From Cavenderia fasciculata (taxonomy: Eukaryota; Evosea; Eumycetozoa; Acytosteliales; Cavenderiaceae): a stretch of DNA of 64,000 nt. The DNA lies in NCBI RefSeq assembly GCF_000203815.1, contig NW_004457637.1, positions 248,001-312,000 of the forward strand, read 5' to 3'. This document shows positions 38,590 to 50,763 of this stretch, one piece after another (within the stretch, counting starts at the first letter, position 1; each line of letters opens with the position of its first letter). Both the position numbers and the translations under genes were made by a program. The notes below the pieces were generated by a model. That model searched no databases. It saw only the letters and a list, made by a program, of their open reading frames with translations, and had not been told where the DNA came from.

Positions 38590-40131
38590 GATGATTCGAG
38601 GTATTACCTGCCTCTTTGCTTTGGATCAGTTTGGAGCGAGGATCGTGATAGAGGAGAGAGAGAGACATTTCATTTGGGAAAGGTCACGTGGGGCAGCCCA
38701 TATTGGAGGTGCTGTACTCATCAAGGCCGATGGGAAAGACAATAACAACGAGACGATGCATTTGGACTCGATGCATCGAGTGGCTGTGACGACCAAGACA
38801 AATCATTTGATGGTGTCTGGAAAGATGATGTTGTACAAAACGCAAAGTTCATTCCTGAAGACTGGGCCCACACGCATCATAGGTGAAAGGGTTGGGCTCT
38901 GGCTGCTGCTGCTGCTTTGGCTCATGTCAGAGTCGTGTGAGACAATGGGAGGGATGGACTGTTTCATTGGCGAATCAAGGGAGTGTGGGATGCGGACGAA
39001 GATGTTCCAAGTCCAAAGTATCTAAAAATAGTATAAATCATTTAGTAAATTTTGTTTCATTCAAAATTTTTGTGTGATAGCTTACCAACAAGTGATTGAT
39101 GTAGTGGGGAAACATCAGTCTGGGATCCGGATGTATCATCCAATGATTATAAAGTTTTGGTTTAGACTTTGATGGAGAACAAGTTGATTTGTTCTTTTTA
39201 TTTTCTTCTTCTGGTTACCTACAAACGCTTTTCCTTTGTAGATACCCAAACCAAACCAAATTCCTTTGAGTGAGGTTTGGGTCGGTACCACAAATCACTG
39301 TGCTTGGAATGGTGGCACTTGCTAAAGCCACCATAAAAAGAACAAACCAACTTCTTCTCCATCAAAGCCGAAACCACAGTCAAATATATAAAGTGAAATG
39401 AGTTTAGTATGGGTGGATTGAGAGGCTTCTTCCTCTTCTTGTCTTTGGGCTGAAAATATCATGTTGTTCTTTATGGGTATCATTCTTTCACTGATTGATG
39501 GTTTTGATTTCGGTCCTCACCTCGAACAATATCATCAGGTGGATCGTCCATCAACACATAACAATCATAGTGTGGATAATAAAAAATAATAATAATAATA
39601 ATAAGTAGTAATAAAAATCATAATAGCATCAACTTCAACTTCAACAACTACCAACCCATCAAGACATACAACAACAACACTATTAATAGCCAACATCTTG
39701 ATGTGATCGCTAAATATTTGGTCTATGGAGACGATTAACTATATAGTTAGCTTTTCTACCACTACATCTGCGATTGTGACGATGAAGACTATGATGAGCC
39801 ATCTATCAGAATTTGCTTTGGCAGCGAACCTACACAAGCAAGGTAAACACTTTACCAGTATTTTTATTCATAGTAGTACTTTTATTAATCACAATTTTTT
39901 TTAGATTTAATTTCATTTTATTAAAGCTATTTATTAGTTTTATGTAGCCTTGATGTCGGAGTGTTATTTACCTGTGATTTGGTGACTTAAAAAGAGATGA
40001 GGCATTTTTATCATACAAACCAAGGGTGGAAGAGGCAGCCCTCATTGCATTTTTTGAAGTAATCTCCACTTCTGCACCAATTCCAAGTCTGGCTCTGAAA
40101 CATTTGAGAATGCGTCCCACCAAATCACAGG
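38590..40131 (+). pseudogene. Probable relic of a multi-exon gene, unidentified
   Basis: Several plus-strand stretches read like protein but do not form one open gene. Examples are 38830-38880 (VWKDDVVQNAKFIPEDWAH), 38960-39025 (LFHWRIKGVWDADEDVPSPK), 39080-39165 (YQQVIDVVGKHQSGIRMYHP), 39750-39842 (HYICDCDDEDYDEPSIRICF) and 39990-40130 (EEAALIAFFEVISTSAPIPS), the last ending at a GTAAAT donor-like site. They are interrupted in several places. The open 145-codon frame at 38588-39025 runs in a different frame and is probably incidental. The HSGIRMYHPMIIKFW-like segment faintly recalls some DNA-transposon transposases, but I cannot support that. Treat this as a decayed gene of unknown origin. 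Confidence 0.35.
39158..39376. repeat. Imperfect 44-bp inverted repeat with 131-bp loop
   Basis: Arms at 39158-39201 and 39333-39376 are inverted copies matching at 40 of 44 positions by my count, with no gaps. Inside the loop are two smaller hairpin-forming pairs: acccaaacc with ggtttgggt, and ggtggc with gccacc. No flanking target duplication is obvious. It may be a foldback element, a hairpin RNA source, or a duplicated inverted fragment of the surrounding relic. Confidence 0.75.
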
Positions 40132-40657
40132 TAAATAACATTTCAACATCAAGACTAGATTAGTTTTGCTTTGCAACACTATAGTGACTGTTGGTTAAAA
40201 GAAAAGTCTCATCACGAACCCCCAAGTAATAAATAAAAACAATTCGGGATATTAATATCTTTGAAAATAATTGAATTATTCATCTTGTTTTTATATTTTA
40301 TTATTTTGGATAAAAGAGTAAAGAGAGAGAATACTTGGGATTTAAATGTTTAAAATTTTTTGATAATTATTTATTTACAAAAATATTTGTTTTGAACATT
40401 TTTTTTTTTTGTTTATTTTTTTCTTTATTATTTGTTGGTTTTGTTTTGTTTGTTGTTAGTCCTGATTTTGTTTTTGTTTTGATAATGAATCATTGTTGTA
40501 ATTTAAATATATTTATAAAATCTCCATAAAATGTTTGGAACACAAAAGATTCTTGGTAAAAAAAGTAAAAAAAAGAAATGATCGGATCATGGAGAGTTGG
40601 TGCAATTATTTTACGACAATGATGGGGATGGGATGGGGGAGGAATTTCCAATTAATA

Positions 40658-42726
40658 TTAATTGGAGCTATAGAAAGAGGAGCTATACCCAATGGTAGGG
40701 TAATTTGGAGGGAAATTAAAGGTATTAAGATACGATGGTTCCTTATAAACATTATTATAGAAATTGGTTGGTTTCAAATACAAATGTTCTTTTTCGTCTG
40801 TCGATATTTGTTGTTGATGGTGATGAAGTTGTTGTTGTTGTTGTTGATGGTGATGGAACGAGGAATTAGAGGAAGAATTGTTTCCAAAATTGTTAATCAT
40901 CGATATTGCTGCTGGATTCAAATTGAGGTGATGGTTTCCGTTTCCATTTCCAGTTGAGTTGTTGTTTGAAGCAGGGTTGTTGTTGTTGCTGTAGGGGAGG
41001 GGGAGAAGATCCTGACTGTTTTGGTGTTGAAGCTTCGAAATCGGTGGGATGGGGTTAAAATCAATTGTCGTTGTTTGAAAAGCAGAGGGATTGGCGGTGA
41101 ATTTTATAAAATCGGAGTTGAAATCATGTACATTACTGCTGCTGGTGGGAGGCGATGGTTTGGGCGATGTCAAGTTATTGCTCGACGAGAGGGAAGAGGT
41201 TGACGAGGATGAAGATGAAAGAGAATGCGATGAGGAGGAGAGACCGAGTCCACCTCCCACGCCATTGCCGCTGCAATTGTTGTTGTTGTTGGTAGAGTTG
41301 TTGTTGTTATGAAGGTGGAGATGGTTGTTGTTGTTGTTGTTGTTATTGTTTCCATTAATTCCTGTGATACCATTAGCGGTAAGAATTGGTGAAGTGTCGA
41401 GAAGATAGGACTTGTTGTTGTTTTGTCCGAGGGATGGGTGGTTCATCGAGTTGAGACTGCCGTTGCTGGTGTTGAGTGCGAGCCCGACGACCATGTTCGA
41501 TTGAGTTGTCGGGATGTTGGAGCCAATGAATCCATTGCCGTTGTTGTTGTTGCCAGTGTTGATACTGCCGTTGCTCGTCGAGAGTCCATAAACAATTGGT
41601 TTGTTGGACAGTTGAGTAGGCGAGATGTTGAGTGCCTGAATGTTGGACACAACGTCAAATGACACGCCAGTGTTCATCATTGTGCCATTGACCATCATAC
41701 CACCACCACCATTCTTTTTTTGTACAGTATAGCCGCCGCTGCCGTTTGGTTGGATCGAGTTGTTTGATGTCGGGGTCACTGCTCCATACAGGTTGGCAAC
41801 CATGTTGCCGTTGCTAGTGCCAATGGGACTGACGTTCGAATACGATTTGTTGAGGAGTTTGTGACCATTTAGCATTTGGTTTGGAGATGATTGTGGTCCG
41901 AGCGAGGGAGGGGGTTGGATAATATGGTTCGATTGTTGTTGTTGTTGTTGTTGCTGTTGGTGATAGGGTGTTAGAGGCATGATCGATTGCATTTGAAGAG
42001 GTTGTTGAGATGGTGACGTTTGGAGTGGTTGGGGTGGAATCGATTGTTGGCTGTTTTGTGCAGCTGCAATGGTTTCATAAGGTACTCCTGGACTATTGGG
42101 ATATCTCTTTTGTGGTTTTCTCTTATTCTTTGAGAATTTTGAATCCAATGAATTTTGATTTCTAAAAAAGAAAAAAAATAATTAATTAACTATAGTTGAA
42201 AGTTGAAAGTTGGTGTGACATACCTAAAATTACCCATAAATCTTTCTCTAGTTTCGCCAGAAAGATTTTGAATATCCTCTTTGTATAATTTTGTTGCTTT
42301 GGCCCACTAAAATTTATAAATAAATTAAATTAATAAAATGCATTTATATAAATTTGATATTTGTTGTCGTTCTTACCTCTAATTTTAAAACTCTACCATC
42401 CAACATTATTTCTTGTTTCGATAATTGGGAAAAGGCAAGATGTGCATTATCTTTGTTTTCGAATTCGATAAATGCAAATCCTCTGGTTTTTCCAAACTTG
42501 TTTTCTGGTATTTCACATCTCTCGAGAGTTCCAAATCTTTAAAATAAAAAATTAAAAAAAGTATAAGTAAAATTGATTGATCAATTTATTATTTTTTATT
42601 TTCATTTACATACTTGGAAAAAATGTTTGAGATTGAGGTAACCGGAGTTGTGTGTCGAATGTTACTTACATAGATAGTACTTGACGTCCTATCCATCAAG
42701 TTCATCGATAGTGAAACATCATTCAT
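40658..42726 (-). CDS. RRM RNA-binding protein with long low-complexity tail
   Basis: Four exons (42726-42614, 42536-42377, 42306-42224, 42161-40658) join in phase to 619 residues. An RNA-recognition motif occupies residues about 10-95: RNP2 is STIYVSNI and RNP1 is RGFAFIEF. A short basic linker follows (KKPQKRYP-like NKRKPQKRYP). The remaining 500 residues are Asn/Ser/Gln/His-rich with Gly-Asn blocks and probably disordered, of the prion-like kind that drives granule formation. An in-frame TAG just upstream supports the ATG at 42726. There is no second RRM. Splicing, stability or localisation roles are all possible, and I would not name an orthologue. The exceptionally long, repeat-rich spacer upstream may hold its regulatory region. 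Confidence 0.85.
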
Positions 42727-45650
42727 GTTAATTCGCTACGTGGTTGTAATTAAAATAATATAACTACTTTTTGGTGGTTTGGGAAATGATATTAAATGGG
42801 TGATAGATAGATATATATATATATATATATTATAAAATATATGTATGAAAATTAAAAAAAAAAGGAATAAAGGGACAATCCTTTTCTTTTAAAAAAAAAA
42901 AAAAAAAGAAATCAATGGCTATTAAAAAAAATATAAATAGATATGGAAAAGAAAAGAAAGAGATAGAAGAAGAAGAAGAGGGAAATAATAAATAAAAAAA
43001 AGGAATAAGTATTATTATTATTATTATTATTAATTAGTATCTCGTATTTGTGTTTTGGATTTTTTTTTTTTTTTAAACTGTCAAGATGAATTTTAGTAAT
43101 GAAATGATGTGATAATGTTGTTATTATTATTATTATTTGTTTAAAAGAAAAAAAAAGAAAAAAAAGAATCAAAATTGATTTTGGATTGACATTCAATAAA
43201 AGAAAAAAAAAACAACAGCAACACGGGGTTTGTGATTGATACAATAATCAAACAAAGTTATAATACGATTATAATTATTATTATAATACAACTTTTTTTT
43301 TGATAGTTATATGATGGTGATAATCTATCAAGCTTACTAAAGCTTGCTTGCTTGCTTTTTTTGTTATTGTTGTTGGATCTATGTTGTATAATATTTTTTT
43401 AATTAATGATTGATTGATGGTGGGTGGGTGAATGAGCGAGGAGAGTAGAACAAGAAAAAATAAAAAATGATTGGACATACACAACTATCGAAAAGATTCT
43501 ATCAATTATTATTATTATTATTATTATGATTTGGGAGGAGAAATAAATTGGATAATTGGATTTACATCTCGATTAAATTTAATTAATATAACAAAGAATA
43601 CAAAAAAGATAAACAACTAGATATCGGCTGGGTGATTGAATTGTTTTTTTTTAAAAAAAACTCAATTTTGATTGGAGTGATAAAAAAAAACAATCAATCG
43701 TTGTTTTCCTGTTGTACTGTGATAGATAATGGTAATGAATGAATGATGGTGGGGGGTTGGATGACAAGGAATACTGAATACGGTTTTTACTTACAAAAAT
43801 ATCTTTTATCTTGATGTGTTTAGTAGGGATGAATTATTATTATGTTCTTGTTCAAAAAGGTTATATATATTGTTGGATTGGCAGGATATTGTCGAGATAT
43901 TATTATGAAGATTGTGATATATATACATAAAATGGAAAAAGGAAGCTAGTGCTATTGGAGAGAAAATGATATATACAAAAAAAAAAATAATGACAAACAG
44001 GAAATGGAAATGGAAATGGAATCCAAAAAAAAAAAAAAAAAAACTAGAAAAGAATATTTTGTACAGTTGTTGGTTCAGTCAGGTTGTTATTATTATTATT
44101 ATTATTATTATTTGTTTGTTGTAATTATTAATTATGGTCGTCGTTTATCGTATACTCTGTCCAAGAGGAGGAGGAAGAGGAGGGGTGGTCGAGAGAGTAT
44201 GGTTGGCGTCTATTATTGTTATATGTTTAAAAAAAAAACAAAAAATGATTTATATGTTAGTGTTTTTGTTTTGTCTCTCTCATTCAATCTATTATTATTA
44301 TTATTATTATTATTATTTTATTGTTATCATTAAGTGGATGATTTCTCTTCTGCTTTCCTTTTCTTATTCTACCTACTGCACTAGCTCTGCCACTAACAAA
44401 AACAAACAAATAAATTTATAAATTTGAAGGGAATAATACTCCTACCTACTCTACCTACTACTAGTATGCGAGTGTGGTTGTTGGTATATATGTGTTAGTG
44501 AGCGTGTGGTTGGTATGTATGTTTGTTTTGTTTTGTTTGTTTGTTTGGTTGGTTTGTGTTCCTTACTACTACTACTACGATGCTTTGCTCAATTTATAAT
44601 AATGATAATTGGAATGGAACAACAAGTAAGGATGAAAGAGGAAAACAAAAGGTAATAGGAACAAAAAATATTAATCTTTGTAAAGATTTAAAACTTGAAC
44701 TAAAAGCACTCCCAATTCAATTCTCTTTTTCTCTCTCTATCTCTTCTCTATCTCTTCTTTTCTGTTCTATCTCTTTCTCTCTCTCTCTCTTTTTGTTTAT
44801 TTTGTGGTGTGAATTTTTATTATTTGTTTGAGAGGAAACTAACTTGGAGAGATGCAAATAAGATGACACCCACACAACTACTACTACTACTACTACTACT
44901 ACAATAATAATATACCCACCGCAAACACGCTATATGCTATGCCAATATATATAAATATTAATATCTATCTAACAGCCAGCCAGCTCTGTTGTCTGTCAAA
45001 TCCAAATGGATATATATATGTGTGTGTGTGAGTGTAAAGTAGTAAGTTGTTATCGTGTATTGTCAATAAAAATAATAATAATAATAAATTATAATGATAA
45101 TTATAATTATACTGTAGTGATTGTTGATTGTGATAAAATATGTACGATGAAAGGATGATTTATATATCAATAGTGTTAGACAGGGTATAGTAGTGATGAT
45201 GAATATGATGGTTGGTTGGGTTGGCAACAAGATCATACTATACAGACAGGTACTAGTTGACTGATTGAAACAAACAAATTTCCTCCAAGATGGAAATATT
45301 ATTCAATTTGATGATGTTGTTGATGTCGGTGCTGTCTGTCTGTATGTTGTGCTAGTTAGTATATATGTGTGTATGAATAAATAATGATGTATGTATGTGA
45401 GTGAGAAGAAATCGATATTGCCACCACTGCTGCTAGCTACTATATGGCTGCTGATAGCTAAATTGATGTCTTTACCAATTTTTAATATATTATTATTATT
45501 ATTATTAAATTAATAAACGAGCACATGACCAATAATAAACTAGCTAGCTAACTGATATAATATATATGATTTAATAATAATAAAGTCTCTCTCCTTTTTC
45601 TCGCACTAGAGTAGTAGTACGGCGCATCAAGCAGAGTCTCTCTCCAATGA

Positions 45651-45652
<2 letters not shown>

Positions 45653-45725
<73 letters not shown>
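45653..45725. repeat. (ATT)n array, about 24 units
   Basis: An uninterrupted 73-bp trinucleotide run in the long spacer. It reads as poly-Asn on the minus strand, but the flanks show no gene. Such a length is expected to be polymorphic between strains. Confidence 0.95.
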
Positions 45726-45726
<1 letters not shown>

Positions 45727-45770
45727 GCTTCAAATCCACCAGAAGACACCATAATAACATTATGTGATTA

Positions 45771-45816
45771 GGGGGGGGGGGGGGTAATGGGGTTAGGGTT
45801 AGGGTTAGGGGTTAGA
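45771..45816 (+). repeat. G14 run followed by telomere-like TTAGGG repeats
   Basis: Fourteen G at 45771-45784 are followed after taat by ggggttagggttaggg-type sequence through 45812, that is, about three to four TTAGGG units with G-run variation. A further ttagggg lies near 45895-45901. The plus strand could form stacked G-quadruplexes. D. discoideum chromosome ends use different A/G-rich repeats as far as I know, so the meaning here is open. Confidence 0.85.
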
Positions 45817-46137
45817 ATGTGTCTCTTCATTTTTATCTTCACCCAGATATATATATATTGGTAAAGTCGTAGTAAGCAAAGTAGAGAGGAGGAGGGTTAG
45901 GGGTGAAGGAAAGTTGAAGATTGACAAGCAAAGGTATGAAAAAACCACATCCATCACTTGGTGTAAGAAAACAAAATCCTTGGGGGGTGGTGAATAACAA
46001 TAACAATCAACCATCATTGTTGTTGTTGTTGTGTTGTTTGTAGTGTTGTGATGTTTTGTTGTTTTGTTGTTGTTGTGTTGTTTCCATCGTCACCCAAATC
46101 ATGATCATGCACCCACATTGGATGGATGAGGAATCAA

Positions 46138-46140
<3 letters not shown>

Positions 46141-46190
<50 letters not shown>
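46141..46190. repeat. (GA)25 dinucleotide array
   Basis: A perfect 50-bp GA run. GA/TC arrays can bind GAGA-type factors or adopt triplex structures in other organisms; no such function is evident here. Confidence 0.95.
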
Positions 46191-46194
<4 letters not shown>

Positions 46195-46357
46195 TGATGA
46201 TCCATCTCAGATGCGATTTTGATTGAATAAAGTTATTATTATTTACATCGACCCAAGTATGTATGTAGGTAGGGGAGCAAAAGAAAGTGGGTTGGTGGTA
46301 AACGAATGGGATTTATCATCAAGGAGAGAGGGTAATCACCATAGTTACTGTGTTTTG

Positions 46358-46358
46358 G

Positions 46359-46450
<92 letters not shown>
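46358..46450. repeat. (GTT)31 trinucleotide array
   Basis: A perfect 93-bp run. It reads as poly-Gln (CAA) on the minus strand and could be mistaken for a coding Gln tract, but the frame has no conserved sequence on either side. Confidence 0.95.
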
Positions 46451-47944
46451 GGTGTTGGCAACAAAGCAATTAATTAATTAAACTCCTGTTATATACACAC
46501 ACTTGGGTGATCATGATGATAATGGTGTGTGTGTGATCCTCTTGGGTTGGTAGTTGTGATCAATATCTTTCAATTGAAGGGGTGATCAAAATAATAATAA
46601 TAATCATACTTTCCATACCTTTTTTACAAAATTGATATTTAAAAGTAGTGGTCATAGGTACGCCAATGCCTACTACCACTTACAAATTATTTACAAGATA
46701 AATTTGGTTGGTAGGAAAGATTACTTGTTATATTTCTTTCTTTCTTTCCTTATGTCGTTGTTGTGGCCACTACTTGTTGTTGTTGTGTTGATAATGAATC
46801 ACAGAACGGATAAATAATATTGTTGTTGTTGCTGTTGTTGTAAGATAAGAGTGCCTTCATTCATTCATTCATCATAGTGTGTACTCTGAGAATGGTCATA
46901 TGAAACAGAAGGTTGAAGCAAGAGGGATGGGATGGAGGGTATGTACAGATAAAGAAGAGGAAAGATATTGATTGAAATGTATAAGCAAGAGTAAAGTAAA
47001 ATAAATAAAGTTATGGTCCTCCTAAATATAATAATAATAATAATATTAATATTTGGTATTATTAAAAGTAGAGTAGTAATGTTTACACAAGTTTAATAAT
47101 ATTAATATCACAATTGTGAATTTAATTAGAACTTGGTTGCTGTTGTTTATCATACTCTTCAACCGAGAGGATGCAGAAAGTAAGGAGCGAGGAGAGTTGT
47201 TGTTGTTTGCATGATCTTGGGTAAGCAGCTGCACTGCTTTAAAGTGTCGTAGATGGGGGTGTTGAAAGAGAGTGAAGTCAACTTCAAATAAATTGGATTC
47301 GATTATTGAAAATTGGATTCATCGATTGCCTTTATTAGGTAGGTATACCTTGTAAGGCAGGCGACTAGCTAGCTAGTAAAGTAGTATTAGTAGTACCAAG
47401 CAAAGCAAGTTGGATATTATAGAGTAGAGTAAACCGTTTCTTGTTTCATTGACTTTGCATCTCGTCGAACCACCCCTGTATCAAACACAGATCGAAAAAT
47501 ATTATAATATCTTCTTTACTTTGATGGATACCAACTGTGATTGTCTTGTCTAACAAACAACCCAACCCCAACATTATCTCTCTCTGTTTCTGATTGATCA
47601 TTGTGTTCACAGTTCTAGATAGAATAGAATAGAATAGATAGATAGATAGAATTTCGTCAAAAGGGGATAAACTAAAATAAATTGGGTTTGAAGGATGAGA
47701 GAGAGCGAAGAGGGAGGGAAGGTTTTTCATTTATTTAGTTTGTTCAAATGAGATCTCCTCGTATTTGTAAATAATAGTAATAGTAATAGTAATAATAATA
47801 ACACTCATAGGAGAACACAAACAACAACAACAGCAACACCAACAACTTAGTATAACTGTATATATTTGAAGAAAGAAAGGAGGAGGAGGAAGTTAATAAT
47901 AGAGAAAAGTTATTTATATATATATAGACAATACCAAACAAACA

Positions 47945-49393
47945 ATGGTAGTTGGTCAGAGTGGAGGAACTAACAGTCAAGGATGGGATGAATCTATTGA
48001 TAGAATGGTGAATCAGTTTTGTTTGCAATCTATCAGAACGACGAGATCTGACTTTTACCCTGGCAACCCTATACAATATACTCTTGCACTAGACGACGCT
48101 GAATCGAAACGTTTGAAATTACATTCAAAGATATACGATGAATACAGAGATTTACCAATATCAACTCAAGATTCAATGTTGTTGGATGATACAAGTAATA
48201 ATCTATCTTCAACTTCAACTTCGACAACTTCAGCAACTACATCAACTAGTTCAAATAATATACATGATGAAAAGAGAAGAAAACTTGAACCTGATAATAG
48301 TTTAGTATTATCAAATAAACAGAATAATAATAATAATAATAGTAGATCATTAATGAATATAGAAGGACAAGGACAAGGACAACAACAAGGATTACAATTT
48401 GTTAAACCAGAATGGCATGCACCATGGAAATTGATGAGAGTGGTGAGTGGACACACTGGATGGGTGAGATGTTTGTCGGTGGATGTAAGCAACCAATTCT
48501 TTGTGAGTGGTGGCAATGACAATATCATCAAGGTGTGGGATTTGGCAAGCGGAGAACTCAAGTTGTCGCTGGTGGGCCATATTGGTGCCGTGAGGGGGTT
48601 GGAGATATCCAATCGCCACCCATACCTCTTTTCAGTGGCCGAAGACAACAAGGTGTTTTGTTGGGACCTCGAAAACAACAAGAGAATACGTAACTACTTT
48701 GGTCACAAGAACGGTGTCTATTCGGTCGCTTTGCATCCGACTCTGGACATTTTATTCACTGGTGGACGAGACCGCACCATCAACGTGTGGGACATGCGTA
48801 CCAAGGCCGCTATCTTTCAACTGCGTGGTCATGCCGGCCCGGTGAGATCGCTGCTTTCACAGGCTCCCAACCCCCAGCTCATCTCGGGCTCGCAAGACTC
48901 GACCGTCTGTCTCTGGGATATAGCCACAGGCACCAAAGTGTCGACGTTGACCAACCACAAAAAGGCAGTGCGTGCCATGGTCATGCACGACAAGGAGTTC
49001 TCATTTGCCACTGGTGCAGCTGACAATATCAAGCAGTGGAAGTGCCCCGAGGGTCGGTTCATCAAGAACCTCTCTGGCCACAACGCCATTGTCAACGCTA
49101 TGGCCCTCAACCAAGACAACGTGCTCGTCTCGGCCGCCGACAATGGATCGATGCAGTTTTGGGATTGGAAGTCTGGATACTGTTTCCAAAAACTCCAAAC
49201 CATCGTTCAACCAGGTTCACTCGATGCCGAAGCCGGTATCTTTGCCTGCACATTTGATCGTACCGGTACCAGACTCATCACCGCCGAAGCCGATAAAACA
49301 ATCAAAGTCTACAAGGAAATTGAAAATGCAACAGAAGAAACTCATCCAATCGGTAAAGATTGGAGACCTGGTAGAAATATTTCAAATTATTAA
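47945..49393 (+). CDS. plrg1: Pleiotropic regulator 1 / Prp46 (WD40 splicing factor)
   Basis: An intronless 482-residue protein. After a Ser/Thr/Asn-rich N-terminal third, the family linker [20 protein letters not shown] leads into seven WD40 repeats (for example [60 protein letters not shown]). It ends with [10 protein letters not shown] and [13 protein letters not shown], close to animal PLRG1. This protein is a core member of the Prp19/CDC5L (NineTeen) complex, required for spliceosome activation in the nucleus. The start ATG follows an AAACAA leader. Loop positions and the C-terminal ending are as in the family, and nothing appears broken. Confidence 0.96.
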   Translation: MVVGQSGGTNSQGWDESIDRMVNQFCLQSIRTTRSDFYPGNPIQYTLALDDAESKRLKLHSKIYDEYRDLPISTQDSMLLDDTSNNLSSTSTSTTSATTSTSSNNIHDEKRRKLEPDNSLVLSNKQNNNNNNSRSLMNIEGQGQGQQQGLQFVKPEWHAPWKLMRVVSGHTGWVRCLSVDVSNQFFVSGGNDNIIKVWDLASGELKLSLVGHIGAVRGLEISNRHPYLFSVAEDNKVFCWDLENNKRIRNYFGHKNGVYSVALHPTLDILFTGGRDRTINVWDMRTKAAIFQLRGHAGPVRSLLSQAPNPQLISGSQDSTVCLWDIATGTKVSTLTNHKKAVRAMVMHDKEFSFATGAADNIKQWKCPEGRFIKNLSGHNAIVNAMALNQDNVLVSAADNGSMQFWDWKSGYCFQKLQTIVQPGSLDAEAGIFACTFDRTGTRLITAEADKTIKVYKEIENATEETHPIGKDWRPGRNISNY

Positions 49394-49651
49394 AACTAAA
49401 CCCAAAACAAACCAAAAACAACAAACCATACCATTATTAAAATCAACTTTGATATGAATAAACAATTAATCTTTTTTAAAAGTTGAAACAAACAAACAAA
49501 TATTACATATTATTATTAATATTATTATTAATTATTATTTGAGTTGGTTTTCGTTTCGTTTATAAAATATATATATTTCAATGTGTAAATATTAATCATT
49601 TATATAATTTAGTCTATTTGGGTGGTTAGGGTATTGTATTGTATTGTTTGT

Positions 49652-50545
49652 TTAGTTGATTCTGTTCTTTTTTGAGGTCAAGATAGTGAGATAGATGGAC
49701 CACATGAAACCAACAAAGTTACCGAATAAGACACGGAGTTGAGCTGGAACAAAGGAGAAGTTGATGAATTGGGCAATTGGCCATACCTTCCAACTGGCAA
49801 GAAGAGTTGGCCAGAGATCAAGGTAAAGCTTAATGAGAATAGAGTTTGGTTTACGATCCAACAATGCCAAAGCAACATAGAAACAAATATTGATAAATGG
49901 TGCGAAAATCAATTGATCAACGATTAACTAAATACGATTAGGGATTAAAAAGAGGTGTAAGAATCAATGATTGATAATAATACTTTGTTTTTAGATTACA
50001 TACCTTGCCCCAAGCAGCGTATTGTGACTTGACGTTTCTAAAGAGACGATCAAGAATGATATGCCAGAAATGAACCAATGGTGAAGAGATTGAACCCCAA
50101 ATGGTGAACTTGATGACACGTGACCAATCAATCTTTCTTCTTTCAATCAAACCTTGAGCAATAACATTGCTAGCAAGTGACAATGTAGCAGATGTAAGAG
50201 CCTAATAATAATAAATAATAAATAATATATATATAGTAAATCATATGATATGTAAATATTAATGCCGATATCGTTTAATCATCTTCATGTGTCTCTCTCT
50301 TTTGTTCTCTTATCTATCTCTATCCCTATCTCTAATACAATATGTACGTGTAAAAGATGTAGTAATAAGAGTCAAGTTGAAGATAGATATCATATGTTGT
50401 ACTATTTTAGATCTGTCTATCTATCTATCTATTCTACTCTGTCTATCTATCTATATACCTTTGTTTGGATTGGGTTAGATTTGAGTCTCTTCATGTACCA
50501 TGAAGTGAATGCATCGACAATAGTGGTTGGCTTTGAGTTTGACAT
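49652..50545 (-). CDS. Mpv17/PMP22 family membrane protein
   Basis: Three exons (50545-50459, 50201-50004, 49927-49652) encode 186 residues. It begins MSNSKPTTIVDAFTSWYMKR, has TSATLSLASNVIAQGLIERR (helix 1), and ends with the diagnostic Mpv17/PMP22 signature VWPIAQFINFSFVPAQLRVL followed by GFMWSIYLTILTSKK. Four short membrane helices are expected. Members occur in peroxisomes (PXMP2, a channel for small solutes) or the mitochondrial inner membrane (Mpv17, Sym1). Sequence alone does not decide the organelle. It converges on PLRG1 with 258 nt between the stops. The family call is certain. Confidence 0.94.
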
Positions 50546-50763
50546 TTTCTATATTATATTATATATAAAATATACTAAAATACTAATACTTTAACAGTAC
50601 AAGAAGCTTAAGACAGAGTTCAAAACTCTCTCCGAATTTGCAAAAAAAAATTAATGAAAAAATCTTCCCTTCGAAGTACTTCACACCTTTGAGTACATTG
50701 TAATGTCTTTCCAAACAAATAGATACTCAGTCGTAGTGGGAGATAATGGATAATGGATAATGT

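Larger units (their letters stand above)
38373..40657. other. Spacer with coding relics and an inverted repeat
   Basis: 2.3 kb between the VPS18 start and the 3' end of the RRM gene. No intact gene is supported. It holds the relics and inverted repeat listed separately, a taa array at 39584-39603 and a T run near 40400. Base composition is distinctly less AT-rich than other spacers between about 38600 and 39400, which fits former coding sequence. Confidence 0.55.
42727..47944. other. 5.2-kb microsatellite-rich divergent spacer
   Basis: Lies between the divergent RRM and PLRG1 genes and is by far the longest gene-free stretch here. It is built from A/T homopolymers, ATT, GTT, GA and CT tracts, short ATTC/CAT tandem units and one G-rich telomere-like segment; the largest arrays are listed separately. 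Open frames within it are translations of repeats (poly-Val, poly-Gln, poly-Asn) or Lys/Phe-rich noise. I find no tRNA, snRNA or rRNA motif. A long non-coding RNA or distal enhancers are possible but not shown. Confidence 0.6.

Noticed and set aside
38588-39025. 145-codon open frame in the VPS18-RRM spacer
   Set aside because: Another frame of the same bases reads more like protein; the open frame is probably incidental in a GC-richer relic.
44004-44831. Lys-, Tyr- and Phe-rich open frames in the long spacer
   Set aside because: They are translations of homopolymers and CT tracts with no conserved core.
45548-45760. Poly-Asn frame on the minus strand
   Set aside because: It is simply the (ATT)24 array; flanking codons show no domain.
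46223-46477. Poly-Val (plus) and poly-Gln (minus) frames
   Set aside because: Both are translations of the (GTT)31 array.
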